A stretch of 64,000 nt of DNA, taken from contig NZ_CP066831.1 of NCBI RefSeq assembly GCF_016598615.1, forward strand, positions 9,796,001 through 9,860,000. The letters are read 5' to 3'. This DNA is from Streptomyces liliifuscus (lineage in GTDB: Bacteria > Actinomycetota > Actinomycetes > Streptomycetales > Streptomycetaceae). How positions within the stretch are numbered: the first letter of the stretch is position 1; every line of letters begins with the position of its first letter. Below the pieces are notes generated by a model. The model was not told the origin of the DNA, searched no databases, and saw only the letters and a program-made list of their open reading frames with translations. Made by a program: the position numbers and the translations under genes. Shown here in pieces: positions 27,252-35,817 of the stretch.

Positions 27252-30200
27252 CGTGCCTCCGACGTGCCTGAGTGTGCTGTGCGCTCCGTCTCGCCCTGGC
27301 CGGGGGCGGATGTCAGCCGGTGCAGTTCGGCGGTGAGGACGGCGGCGACGCGGGGCAGTTCGTCGCTCTCCAACATGTCCCAGTGACCGCAGGCGACCGG
27401 CTCGACCACGAACTCACCGCCGACCCGGTGCCGCCAGAACGCGCGTAGACGAGCGGCGGCGTCCTCGACGTCCGCTTCCTCGTCCTCCACGGCCGTCGCC
27501 TGCAACAGCACGACACGGGCGGGCGATTCAGGTACGACGTAGTCGCGCCCCGTCTCGCGGTGGTGGTTGTAGACGTTCAGGTACCGGGCCACCTGGTCGT
27601 CGTCGATACCCGGGTACATGCCGTTGAAGCGCACCAGCTTCTCCCGGAACTCCGCCATGCCGACCGGCGCGATCGCGGCGCGCTGCTCCTCGTCCTGGGC
27701 ACCATGGGTGTCGAGGAGAACCACGCTCACCTTCTCGTGTCCGGCCGCCACCAGACGGCGGCCCATCTCGTACGCGATCAGACCGCCGTAGGAGAGCCCG
27801 CACAGCACCAGTGCCTCGTCGGCACGGGGGCCGACGAGCCGCAGATATTCCTCGGCCATCGCCTCGACACCGGGCAGGGTGGACTCGCCGGGATTGATGC
27901 CGGGCGCCTGAAGCCCCACCACACCGATGTCGTCGGCCAGTTCGGCGGACAGTGGCAGATAGCAGAACGCGGTGCCACCGGCGGGATGCACACACACCAC
28001 GCGCTGTCGGCCGCCGCCCGCACGGAATTCGACCAGGCTGCCGGGTTTGGCGGACTGTGAGGCATCGCCGACGTCGCCGCGCACCCGCTCGGCGAGCGCC
28101 TCGATGGTGGGGTGCAGCATGACGTTCCGGACGGGCAGGGCGACGCCGAGTTCCTCCTGGACGGCGGACGCCATCTTGATCGCCGAGATCGAAGTGCCGC
28201 CCAGCTCGAAGAAGTTGTCACTGATGCCGATGTCCGGGTGCAGCAGCACCCCGCGCCAGACCCGGTACAGGGCCATCTCCACATGGTCGCGGGGCGCGGC
28301 CGTGTTGACCGGTCCCGCGCGGGTTCCCGCCGCGGCGCGCAGCACCTGTGGCCGGTCCACCTTGCCGCTGCGGTTCAACGGCAGTCGCGGGAACTCGGCC
28401 ACCACTGCGGGGATCATGTAGTCCGGCAGCCGGTCCTTGAGAGCCGCACGCCACTCGTACGGCATTCGCGTGGCCTCGGCGTCACATCCCACGCCGGCGA
28501 TCAGACGGGGGCCACCGGGTGTGTCGCGATCGGCCAGGACGACGGCCTCGCGGACTCCGGGGACCGCCAGCAGCGCCGCCTCGACCTCGCCGGGTTCGAT
28601 GCGGAAGCCGCGCAGCTTGAGCTGGTCGTCGCGGCGGCCGACGTACTCGGCGTTGCCGTCCGGCAGCCAGCGCGCCAAGTCACCTGTGCGGTAGAGGCGT
28701 TCACCGGGGACGAACGGGTCGGGCACGAAGAGTTCGTCGGTGAGGTCGGGGCGGTTCAGATATCCACGGGCCAGACTCGCTCCGCCGAGGTGGACCTCTC
28801 CGGTGACTCCCACAGGCACCGGGCGCATTCGGCCGTCGAGCAGGTACAGGCGTGTGTTGCGCAGTGGCCGCCCGATGGGGCATGACCGCTCGTACGGCTG
28901 TGGGTCGGTGTAGGCGGTGGCGTAGAGGGTGGCCTCGGTCGGGCCGTAGCCGAAGCAGATGCGCAGTCCGGGCAGCAGCTCACGCATGCGGTGCAGGGTG
29001 CTCTCGGGCAGGGACTCCACTCCGGTGAGGAGCTGACGCAGGCTTGATCCGGCCAGGCGTGCGGCCGGGTCCTCGCCGATCCACAGGACGTAGGAGGGGG
29101 GCAGAAACGCCTGGGTGACCTTGCGTTCGCGCATCCAGTCCAGCAGTGCCGCAGGGTCTGTACGGAGTTCGTCGGGGACCAGGTGGAGGACGGCGCCGGT
29201 GGTCAACGGGACGAGGAGTTCGTGCACCGACGCGTCGAAGCCGATGTTCGACCAGGCCGATGACGCCTCGCCGGGGGCGTCCCCCATGAGTTCGCGCCAG
29301 TGGTCGAAGAGATTGACGACGCTGCCGTGCGTCACCGCCACGCCCTTGGGGCGGCCCGTCGATCCCGAGGTGTAGATGACGTAGGCGAGCCGAGTCAGGT
29401 CCGTGCCGATGGCCGGCGCCTCGTCGTGCGTCCCCTCTGCCTCCACCTCCGCAAGGTGCTTCCACAGCTGTCCGTCGTCCTCCGCGCTGTCCTTCCGGTC
29501 GGTCAGCACGAGGACCGGTGCGGCGTCGCTCACCATGGCGGTGAGCCGCTCAGCGGGCTGGCCGGGGTCGAGGGGCAGGTAGGCGGCTCCGGACTTGAGG
29601 ATGCCGAGCACGCCGACGACGAGTTCGGCCGTACGTCCGACGTGCAGGCCCACCACTCGATCGGGACCGGCACCATGGGCGATCAGCGCATGGGCGAGGC
29701 GGTTGGCCCGGCGGTCGAGGGTCGCGTAGTCCAGCTCCGTGTCGTCGGCCACCACCGCGCACTGCCCGGGGCGTTGGCGGACCTGCGCGGCGAAGCGCTC
29801 CAGCACGCCCTCCGATGCCGGGTCCGTCACGGTGGGCCCTGTGCTGAAGGTGGCGAGGAGTGCCCGCTGCTCGTCCTCGTCGAGCAGTGTCAGGTCGGCG
29901 ATCTCGGCATCGGGCTGTTCGGTCATCAGACGCAGCACGCGCAGGAATTGACGTACATACCGTTCGATCGTCGTCCGGTCGAAGAGCGCCACCGCGTAGT
30001 CGAGCTCGCCGGTGAGGTGCCGGCCCTCGTCGGCCAGGGCCAGGACCAGGTCGAACTTCGCGGGTGTGTGGGCGGCGTCTTCCCGTAACTCGACCTCCAG
30101 ACCTGGAAGTTCGAGTTCCTTCCGCATGGAGGGGACCCAGGCGAACATGGTCTGGAACAGGGCCGTGTAGGCGGGGCTCCGCGGTGGGTTGACCAGCTCG

Positions 30201-31246
30201 ACGACTCGCTCGAAGGGGAGGTCGACGTGCTTGAGGGCGTCCCGGATCCGCTGGTTCACCCTCTTCAGGGCGTCCTTGACACTGGGTGAGCCGGAGAGGT
30301 CCGCGCGCAGGGCGAGGGTGTTGACGAAGAAGCCGATCAGGCCCTCGACTTCGCCGTGTCGGCGGTTCGACGTGGGGGCGCCGACCACGATGTCGTCCTG
30401 CCCGGAGAGCAGGGACAGCAGTACGGACCAGCCGGTGAGGACGGTCGCGTAGAGGGAGACATCGTTGTCAGAAGCCAGGGCACGCAGGGCCTGTGTCAGA
30501 TCCTCGTCGACGGTCACGGGCAACCGGTCGCCACGGAAGTCCTGTTCGGGTGGGCGCGGCCGGTCGGTGGGCAGGGAGATCACGGTCGGGGCGTCGGCCA
30601 GTGCGGTGGTCCAGTGGTCGGCGTGCGAGCCGGGCTCGTCTCCCGACATCCACTCCCACTGCCAGCGCGTGTAATCGCTGTACTGCCAGGTCAGTTCGGG
30701 CAGCGAGACGTCCTGACCCTGCTGGAGCACGGAGTACACCAGGCCCAGCTCTTTCAGCAGCAGGGAGCGGGACCAGCCGTCGAAGATGATGTGATGTGCG
30801 ACCAGGATCAGTACGTGATGGTCCGGTTGGAGCGCTATCAGGCAGCCGCGTGCCATGGGCTCCTCGCCCAGGCGGAACGGGGTGCCCTCCACCTCCGACC
30901 GTATGCGTGTGAACCGATCGGCCGCGTCCGGCAGTCCCGTCAGATCCTCGAAGGCCACCGGGAACCCCGTGTCCGGCGGATCGACGACCTGAAGGGCCGA
31001 ACCCTCGGAGGGGACCAGCCGGGTGCGCAGGGCCTCGTGGCGGGCCGCGAGCAGTTGCAGCGCCGTGATGAGCAGGTCCCGATCGAGCGGTCCCCGGATG
31101 TCGAAAGGCATCGGCTCGTTGTAGGCGGCGCTGGCGTCTCCGTCCATGCGCGCCATGACCCAAAGGCGTTCCTGCGCCAGTGACAAGGGCGCGGATTCTG
31201 TCTCTTCGCCGGAATGATTACTGACTGCGATTCGGGGTAAGGACAC
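27248..31246 (-). CDS. Nonribosomal peptide synthetase C-A-T-TE
   Basis: A 1332-residue single-module NRPS. It has C (about 20-450, intact HHIIFDG near 150), A (about 480-970, 'YTSGSTGRPKG' near 623, 'GYGPTEATLY', 'LNRSGKVDR' near 956), T (LGGTSISAIK, about 1015) and TE (about 1060-1310, GLSYGG near 1150, then Asp in LLDTHG and His in CGHWDML). Hand alignment to GrsA gives specificity residues DAHFLGGLYK, not a code I recognise. It starts with GTG 31246 behind GAAGGG and is first in the operon. Codon 3 and codon 387 (30086-30088) are TTA, so translation should need the bldA tRNA. In the detoxin-type model this module adds the second amino-acid unit. Confidence 0.93.
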   Translation of the reverse strand: MSLPRIAVSNHSGEETESAPLSLAQERLWVMARMDGDASAAYNEPMPFDIRGPLDRDLLITALQLLAARHEALRTRLVPSEGSALQVVDPPDTGFPVAFEDLTGLPDAADRFTRIRSEVEGTPFRLGEEPMARGCLIALQPDHHVLILVAHHIIFDGWSRSLLLKELGLVYSVLQQGQDVSLPELTWQYSDYTRWQWEWMSGDEPGSHADHWTTALADAPTVISLPTDRPRPPEQDFRGDRLPVTVDEDLTQALRALASDNDVSLYATVLTGWSVLLSLLSGQDDIVVGAPTSNRRHGEVEGLIGFFVNTLALRADLSGSPSVKDALKRVNQRIRDALKHVDLPFERVVELVNPPRSPAYTALFQTMFAWVPSMRKELELPGLEVELREDAAHTPAKFDLVLALADEGRHLTGELDYAVALFDRTTIERYVRQFLRVLRLMTEQPDAEIADLTLLDEDEQRALLATFSTGPTVTDPASEGVLERFAAQVRQRPGQCAVVADDTELDYATLDRRANRLAHALIAHGAGPDRVVGLHVGRTAELVVGVLGILKSGAAYLPLDPGQPAERLTAMVSDAAPVLVLTDRKDSAEDDGQLWKHLAEVEAEGTHDEAPAIGTDLTRLAYVIYTSGSTGRPKGVAVTHGSVVNLFDHWRELMGDAPGEASSAWSNIGFDASVHELLVPLTTGAVLHLVPDELRTDPAALLDWMRERKVTQAFLPPSYVLWIGEDPAARLAGSSLRQLLTGVESLPESTLHRMRELLPGLRICFGYGPTEATLYATAYTDPQPYERSCPIGRPLRNTRLYLLDGRMRPVPVGVTGEVHLGGASLARGYLNRPDLTDELFVPDPFVPGERLYRTGDLARWLPDGNAEYVGRRDDQLKLRGFRIEPGEVEAALLAVPGVREAVVLADRDTPGGPRLIAGVGCDAEATRMPYEWRAALKDRLPDYMIPAVVAEFPRLPLNRSGKVDRPQVLRAAAGTRAGPVNTAAPRDHVEMALYRVWRGVLLHPDIGISDNFFELGGTSISAIKMASAVQEELGVALPVRNVMLHPTIEALAERVRGDVGDASQSAKPGSLVEFRAGGGRQRVVCVHPAGGTAFCYLPLSAELADDIGVVGLQAPGINPGESTLPGVEAMAEEYLRLVGPRADEALVLCGLSYGGLIAYEMGRRLVAAGHEKVSVVLLDTHGAQDEEQRAAIAPVGMAEFREKLVRFNGMYPGIDDDQVARYLNVYNHHRETGRDYVVPESPARVVLLQATAVEDEEADVEDAAARLRAFWRHRVGGEFVVEPVACGHWDMLESDELPRVAAVLTAELHRLTSAPGQGETERTAHSGTSEAR

Positions 31247-31336
31247 GGATTACCCTTCACGAGAAGAGAACGCGGCGGAAATCGGTTCCGGCGTTCCCGG
31301 AGTATCAGACTGACGTCCGGAACGTGTGCGTTGCAA

Positions 31337-31492
31337 TCAAAGTGCGAACTGAAAACAGTGCTTGCGGATCCAGGCCCTTCGGCGGGCCGCGGCTGGGGTG
31401 ATCGGCTGCCTGGCCTGGTCGACTTCCTCGTTGCGCCACTGCGCGAACAGCATGGGCGGCGGGCCGTTCAGGATTTCGAACCGGGCTTTCAC
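31337..31492 (-). CDS. Small ORF or gene remnant upstream of the NRPS
   Basis: An open frame with strong Streptomyces third-position G/C bias ends at TGA 31337-31339. It encodes 'LNGPPPMLFAQWRNEEVD' and an Arg-rich tail 'AAARRRAWIRKH'. The frame stays open and protein-like about 50 bases upstream of GTG 31492 but has no start there, so this may be the 3' remnant of a longer gene. I do not recognise the product, and no MbtH motif is present. Low confidence. Confidence 0.3.
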   Translation of the reverse strand: MKARFEILNGPPPMLFAQWRNEEVDQARQPITPAAARRRAWIRKHCFQFAL

Positions 31493-31605
31493 GGACTCGG
31501 CGGAGTCTCGCGCAAGCTCATGGAAATCGCCATCTGTCCATCAAAACTCCGTCAAATTGCGTGAGGTGCATGCAGAGTGGTGATTGCGGACGCTTCTGTT
31601 TGTTC

Positions 31606-31663
31606 GACCACCCGTGCGGTGGCACATTTCCGTTGATGCTAAATGTGCTCGGATCGGGTGGTC
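31606..31663. repeat. Nested inverted repeats
   Basis: An outer pair GACCACCCG (31606-31614) / CGGGTGGTC (31655-31663) encloses an inner pair GCACATTT (31622-31629) / AAATGTGC (31641-31648). All arms are perfect. It lies 140 bp after the glycosyltransferase stop, so it could be a terminator or a regulator-binding element upstream of the NRPS operon. Confidence 0.6.
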
Positions 31664-31800
31664 AACGGTGACCAACGCCACATCCATTCGGTGACGGAAA
31701 GCTGTTTGCGCTCGGCATGCGACATTAAGGGTTTTGCCTGAAGAAAGTGGACCGCATGAGGCGCCGGTGCCGCGGGACCGGTCCTACGGGCCCGCGTCGT

Positions 31801-33006
31801 TCACCGCGTCCCGTCGACCAACCGGCGCGCGGCCACCTCCGCTCCGTCGGCGCGGAGCCGGCTTGCCAAGGACTGCGCACGAGCCCGGGTTTCAGGTGAG
31901 AGGGCGGTCTTGAGCCCCATGCCCAGAGAGCCGACGGTCGTGGTCGGAGCATCGAGGGCCGCACCGAGGTCCAGTGCCGCCACACGGCCGGCCCAGTACG
32001 GGTTGTCCGACAGCTGGAGAGGTATCACCACTTGCGGCGCGCCCGCCCGGGCCGCCGTCAGCGTCGTGCCCGCGCCACCGTGGTGGACCACAGCGGCCAC
32101 CCTGGCGAACAGGGTCTGATGGCTGACCTCGCCGATGGCGAAACAGTCGTCCCCGTCGTCGACGAGCTCCAGGTCGGCCCAACCGCGGGACACGAGCACG
32201 CGCTGCCCCTGTGCGCGGATCGCCTCGACGGCCATGCCCCCGATGCCTTCGGCCGGGGACATACTGCCGAAGCCCACATAGACCGGCGGGGTGCCCGCGT
32301 CCAGGAACCTCACCAAATCCGCCGGGAGGGGCCGTTCGTCCGCGAGGGTCCATGCGCCGGTCTGTACGACGTCGAGGCCGGGGGTCTCCTGCCATGATCC
32401 CAGGACCGGGTCCGCCGCCAACCACGGACAGTCGGTGAGGATGTGATCGCGGACGTTGTCCACCGGCGGCAGACCGAGGGCGGTCCGGTGACCGTTGAGT
32501 GCCTCGCCGAACTGCGCGTTGACGTTCTGGGCGTCCAACTCCCACAGTGTCAGGTTGTCGGCGACCTCAGGCTTCGGCCAGCCCGGCCGCGGCGGTGGCG
32601 CGTGGTGCGGCGACGGCAGGTGGACCGCCGCGTAGCTCACGTACACGTAGGGGATACCCGCGGCCTCGGCCACGGATCGCGCGGCGACCTGCCCCAGACC
32701 TGCCGCCACCACCACGTCACATCCGTCGAACGCCGCGGGGAAGGTGTCGAACTGCGTCTCGACCAACTCGTTCCTGTAGCGGGCCAGGTCCGTTGCCGAG
32801 GGCAGGATCTTGCCACGCATCAACTCCCTGACGGGTGGCCCGACCGGCACCGGCTGCACTCCGATACCCGCGAGCCGCTTGGCGAATTCCTCGTCCGGCG
32901 GGGCGCACATCCTCACCGCCGCGCCGAGCGCCCGCAGCCGCACCGCCAGTGCCACCAGCGGTTCGACGTCGCCACGTGTCCCGTATGTGGACAACAACAC
33001 CCGCAT
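31801..33006 (-). CDS. GT1 (GT-B) glycosyltransferase, vancomycin GtfB-like
   Basis: A 401-residue glycosyltransferase of the glycopeptide/polyketide tailoring type. It opens 'MRVLLSTYGTRGDVEPLVAL' and closely resembles GtfA/B/E of vancomycin-type clusters. The nucleotide-sugar signature 'HHGGAGTTLTAARAGAPQV' lies near residue 295. It would transfer an NDP-sugar to a small-molecule acceptor. It reads toward the NRPS operon, 554 bp upstream, with an AGAGGA ribosome site. No deoxysugar genes are present except a possible nucleotidyltransferase on the other side. Membership of the NRPS cluster is an inference. Confidence 0.88.
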   Translation of the reverse strand: MRVLLSTYGTRGDVEPLVALAVRLRALGAAVRMCAPPDEEFAKRLAGIGVQPVPVGPPVRELMRGKILPSATDLARYRNELVETQFDTFPAAFDGCDVVVAAGLGQVAARSVAEAAGIPYVYVSYAAVHLPSPHHAPPPRPGWPKPEVADNLTLWELDAQNVNAQFGEALNGHRTALGLPPVDNVRDHILTDCPWLAADPVLGSWQETPGLDVVQTGAWTLADERPLPADLVRFLDAGTPPVYVGFGSMSPAEGIGGMAVEAIRAQGQRVLVSRGWADLELVDDGDDCFAIGEVSHQTLFARVAAVVHHGGAGTTLTAARAGAPQVVIPLQLSDNPYWAGRVAALDLGAALDAPTTTVGSLGMGLKTALSPETRARAQSLASRLRADGAEVAARRLVDGTR

Positions 33007-33354
33007 TCAGCGTCCTCTTTCGTCGAGTCTTCCCCGCGCTTGTGTCGTTTCCGTCCGGGCTCGGGGTGATGGCCGGCGGCGGTGATGCGTCGGTCGTCAG
33101 GCATGATCGGCAGCAGTGTAGGGCGAGTGTCGGCCGGGGCAGGCGGCGATTGCCTCGTGTCATCGCGCTTGGTCGCGTCGGTCAACTCGCTTGTCTGGCG
33201 GCAGACTTGTGCGTTCGGGAGTTGCCGGGAACAGATCTCTCGGTGGCCACGGTGCGTGTGGGGCCGGAGGTTCGGCGTCGGCCGGCTCTGGGCAGTCTGT
33301 GCTCGGCGAGGTGTGCAAGATCCCCCATCGTCCACACAACCGGAGTGCCACGCG
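33007..33354. other. Divergent intergenic region
   Basis: 348 bp between the divergent glycosyltransferase and nucleotidyltransferase genes. It holds their ribosome sites (near 33011-33016 on the minus strand, GGAGTG at 33342-33347) and presumably both promoters. The open frames here have poor codon bias, and I see no other element. Confidence 0.4.
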
Positions 33355-34059
33355 ATGCAGAGTTCGTCCACACCCTTACCCGATGTTTCGGTCATCCTGC
33401 CCTGCGCCGGAGACGCAACCCGTTTCGGTGCGCCCTACCCGAAGGAGTTGCACTGTCTGGCTCCTGGGGTCACCGTGCTGGACCGCAGCCTGGAAGCCGT
33501 CGTCGAACTCGCCAAGAGCGGACTCAATGTGCGCCTGGTCGTCGTGTTCGGAACACACAAGCTGGACACGGTGAGCTATCTCGCTCGCTATGCCGACACC
33601 TTCCAGATGGTCTTCGTCTACCAGGACGAATCGTTCGGGCCCGGTCTCGACGGGGCGATCCGGTCCGCCCTGCCGATGACACAGGGGCCGGTGGCCCTCG
33701 TACTGCCTGACATCGTTGTCGCGGGGTCGGACACGCCGGGCAAGCTCCTTGACGCCTTGCGGCAGGTGGAGGTGGCGGGCTGGAGCGTAGTGGCCGCCGA
33801 GGAGCGGGATCACGACACGCTGCGGCAGATGGGCGCGTTGGCGGTGGCCGAGGAGGGCGGCGTCCTGATCGTGGGGGCGGCCACCGACAAGCCGGCGGAT
33901 CCCTCGGGCTTCAACGCGTTCTGGGGCATGGTGGCCGTCACCGAGAGGGAGGCGCACAAGCTGCCCGACGTGGTGGGCCTGGGAGCGACCAACCCGTTGG
34001 CCGGTGCGGTCGCTCTCATGGTGGAGGGGATCGTCAATTACAACACCCCCTCGGGCTGA
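33355..34059 (+). CDS. Nucleotidyltransferase-like protein (sugar-1-phosphate type)
   Basis: A 234-residue protein of the NTP-transferase fold. Its N-terminus 'VILPCAGDATRFGAPYPKEL' is the GxGxRxxP...K nucleotide-binding loop in a variant form (AGDATRFG). The acidic 'VLPDIVV' corresponds to the metal-binding Asp. It is shorter than RmlA/GlmU and close to the core domain. It may activate a sugar phosphate for the divergent glycosyltransferase, but that is inference from position. Start ATG 33355 has GGAGTG 7 nt upstream. Confidence 0.7.
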   Translation: MQSSSTPLPDVSVILPCAGDATRFGAPYPKELHCLAPGVTVLDRSLEAVVELAKSGLNVRLVVVFGTHKLDTVSYLARYADTFQMVFVYQDESFGPGLDGAIRSALPMTQGPVALVLPDIVVAGSDTPGKLLDALRQVEVAGWSVVAAEERDHDTLRQMGALAVAEEGGVLIVGAATDKPADPSGFNAFWGMVAVTEREAHKLPDVVGLGATNPLAGAVALMVEGIVNYNTPSG

Positions 34060-34240
34060 CTTCCTGTGCGCCGACGAGTTGGCGCACGGTGTGGCGTACG
34101 GGCTTCCCCTGGGCCGGGCGTTCGTCCAGGTGTTGGGTACGCCCTCACGTAAGACGATCCCGCCGCGGTGAGCCCTTCCGTGCAAGGGGCGGCGGCCAAA
34201 GGCGCTGTGCCTGCCGACGTGGCAGGTCCAGAATGCTGTC

Positions 34241-34894
34241 GTGGCCGAAGACGAACAGAGCGGCATGGAACCGGGTTCATTCCTGCAGTGCGCGACGGAG
34301 GTGGCTCGGCTGCTGGGTGTCGAAGACGTCGTCATGAAGCCGGACGACCGGCGTGCCCGCCTCCTCGCCCATGCGGTGCGCAAGCCACTGCTCGAACGTG
34401 CGAGTCTGCCCGAGGAGTTGTTCGCCCCGTTGATGGCGGCAGCCGTGTACGACCCGGATCCCAGCTTCTGCCGCTGGTTCGTCGAGCCGGCGGTCTACGC
34501 ATTCGGACGCCGCCGCGTGATGGCAGCACTGGTCGACTACCTACGGATCGGCACGGACGCCGAGCGAGCGGGTGCCGTGCGGGCCTGGTACTGCGCCCAT
34601 GTGCCTTTGCGCGCGGACCGGTCCCCGGCGTACGGACCCGGTGGGGTACGTGATCCCGCGCTGGACGAGTCGCAGGACATCAAGGACGCCTGGCTGGAGG
34701 CCTCGATGCGGGTGTTCGCCGAGGCCACCGATCTGCGGATGAGCCACCGTGTCCTGCTGGACCTGCCCACCTCCCGCGCGGCATACCCGCCACGCCTGCA
34801 CAACCTGCTTGAGAGCACACTCGCATCCGCCCAGGCGCATCCCGACCAGCGCATCCGTCGCTGGGCGGCCGCAGCGGACCGCGACGCAGTCTGA
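34241..34894 (+). CDS. Hypothetical helical protein
   Basis: A 217-residue, mostly helical protein without membrane segments or a motif I recognise. It contains 'DPSFCRWFVEPAVYAFGRRRVMAALVDYL' spread over two predicted helices, which recalls HEAT-like helical repeats. The start is GTG 34241, or possibly ATG 34265. Codon bias is normal for the genome, so it is probably a real gene. It follows the nucleotidyltransferase on the same strand after 180 bp. Confidence 0.6.
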   Translation: MAEDEQSGMEPGSFLQCATEVARLLGVEDVVMKPDDRRARLLAHAVRKPLLERASLPEELFAPLMAAAVYDPDPSFCRWFVEPAVYAFGRRRVMAALVDYLRIGTDAERAGAVRAWYCAHVPLRADRSPAYGPGGVRDPALDESQDIKDAWLEASMRVFAEATDLRMSHRVLLDLPTSRAAYPPRLHNLLESTLASAQAHPDQRIRRWAAAADRDAV

Positions 34895-34900
34895 GCCCGG

Positions 34901-34948
34901 CTGTCACCCACCCCTCAGCAGCTACTGTCACCCACCCCTCAGCAGTTA
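34901..34948. repeat. Two-copy 24-bp tandem direct repeat
   Basis: The unit 34901-34924 (CTGTCACCCACCCCTCAGCA then GCTA) is repeated at 34925-34948 with one C-to-T change, in the short gap between convergent genes. Confidence 0.8.
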
Positions 34949-34969
34949 CGGACAGCCCTTGGCCCCCGT

Positions 34970-35764
34970 CTACAAGGGGCGGACAGTGAGGATCTGTACG
35001 GCGTGGCCGACGGGGCCGTCGAGGTCGTGCAGGACGCTGCTCGTGAGCCCCTGTCCGGTCGGGCCGAAGGTGACGGTGGTGTCCAGGCCGGTCCACGGCC
35101 CGTGTGGCTGCCGGTGCAGGTGGATCGTCAGGTCCAGGTTGGGGAACATCCACGCGGCGGGGTCCTGCTGCACGGCGATGCCGTTGGCGGTGTCGACGAG
35201 CGCGATGTACGAGGCGAGGGCGGTGCTCGGCTCGTCAGCGACGAGGTCGACGAGCGAGGACACCCAGGCCGTCGCGCGGCCCTTGCGGGGCGGAGTCGTC
35301 CGGCGAACGTCGATGGACGAGACATAGCCCCCGTTCCACGCCTCGTTCATCGCCCAGGGGCTGAGCTCTTCGGGGAGGGGGAGCCGCTCGTGGGGGCTGT
35401 CGGCCACGGGCGATGTGTCCAGGGACGCCAACAGCCAGGCGCGGGCACGGACGACCGGGCGGCCGGCGATGACCACGGTCGCTTCGAGGAGTTCGATGGT
35501 CCGGCCGGGACGAACGGTCTCAACGGCTATCTCGCACTCGTCGAGGGCGAGGCGGCCGAGGATGTCGTAACTGATCCTTGCGAGCGTCGGATTCCCGGGG
35601 CGCTCGGCGAGTTGTCGTTCGATCGCGTGGACGACAAGCCCCGCGAGCGGGCTGAAGTGCTGTTCGTCGGTCTGCCAGGCGCCACCCGCGTGAGCTGTGG
35701 GTTTGTAGGTGTGCTCGCCCGTCCGCTCGTAGTAGCTCTCGCGCGCGATGACGCCGGTGGTCAC
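34970..35764 (-). CDS. Thioesterase-fold (TesB/hotdog-like) protein
   Basis: A 264-residue protein starting at GTG 35764 behind a strong AAGGAG site. The N-terminal hotdog half has 'AWQTDEQHFSPLAGLVVHAIER' and 'ARISYDILGRLALDECEIAVE'. The C-terminal half has 'WMFPNLDLTIHLHRQPHGPW'. This double-hotdog layout is that of acyl-CoA thioesterases of the TesB-like family in actinobacteria. The substrate is unknown. It is downstream of azlD on the same strand with a 54-bp gap and may be cotranscribed. Confidence 0.75.
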   Translation of the reverse strand: MTTGVIARESYYERTGEHTYKPTAHAGGAWQTDEQHFSPLAGLVVHAIERQLAERPGNPTLARISYDILGRLALDECEIAVETVRPGRTIELLEATVVIAGRPVVRARAWLLASLDTSPVADSPHERLPLPEELSPWAMNEAWNGGYVSSIDVRRTTPPRKGRATAWVSSLVDLVADEPSTALASYIALVDTANGIAVQQDPAAWMFPNLDLTIHLHRQPHGPWTGLDTTVTFGPTGQGLTSSVLHDLDGPVGHAVQILTVRPL

Positions 35765-35817
35765 GGGATCTGTCTCCTTGGATCGGGTTGCATGGGTGTT
35801 GACCTGCCCGCGGGTGC

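Larger units (their letters stand above)
31247..31800. other. Low-GC intergenic region upstream of the NRPS operon
   Basis: About 550 bp between the glycosyltransferase stop and the NRPS start, AT-richer than its surroundings. It contains the small ORF at 31337-31492, a nested hairpin at 31606-31663 and presumably the NRPS operon promoter. I see no recognisable -35/-10 pair. Confidence 0.5.

Noticed and set aside
31331..31564. MbtH-like gene upstream of the NRPS
   Set aside because: Neither strand shows the MbtH NxExQxSxWP motif; the coding-like frame there is something else.
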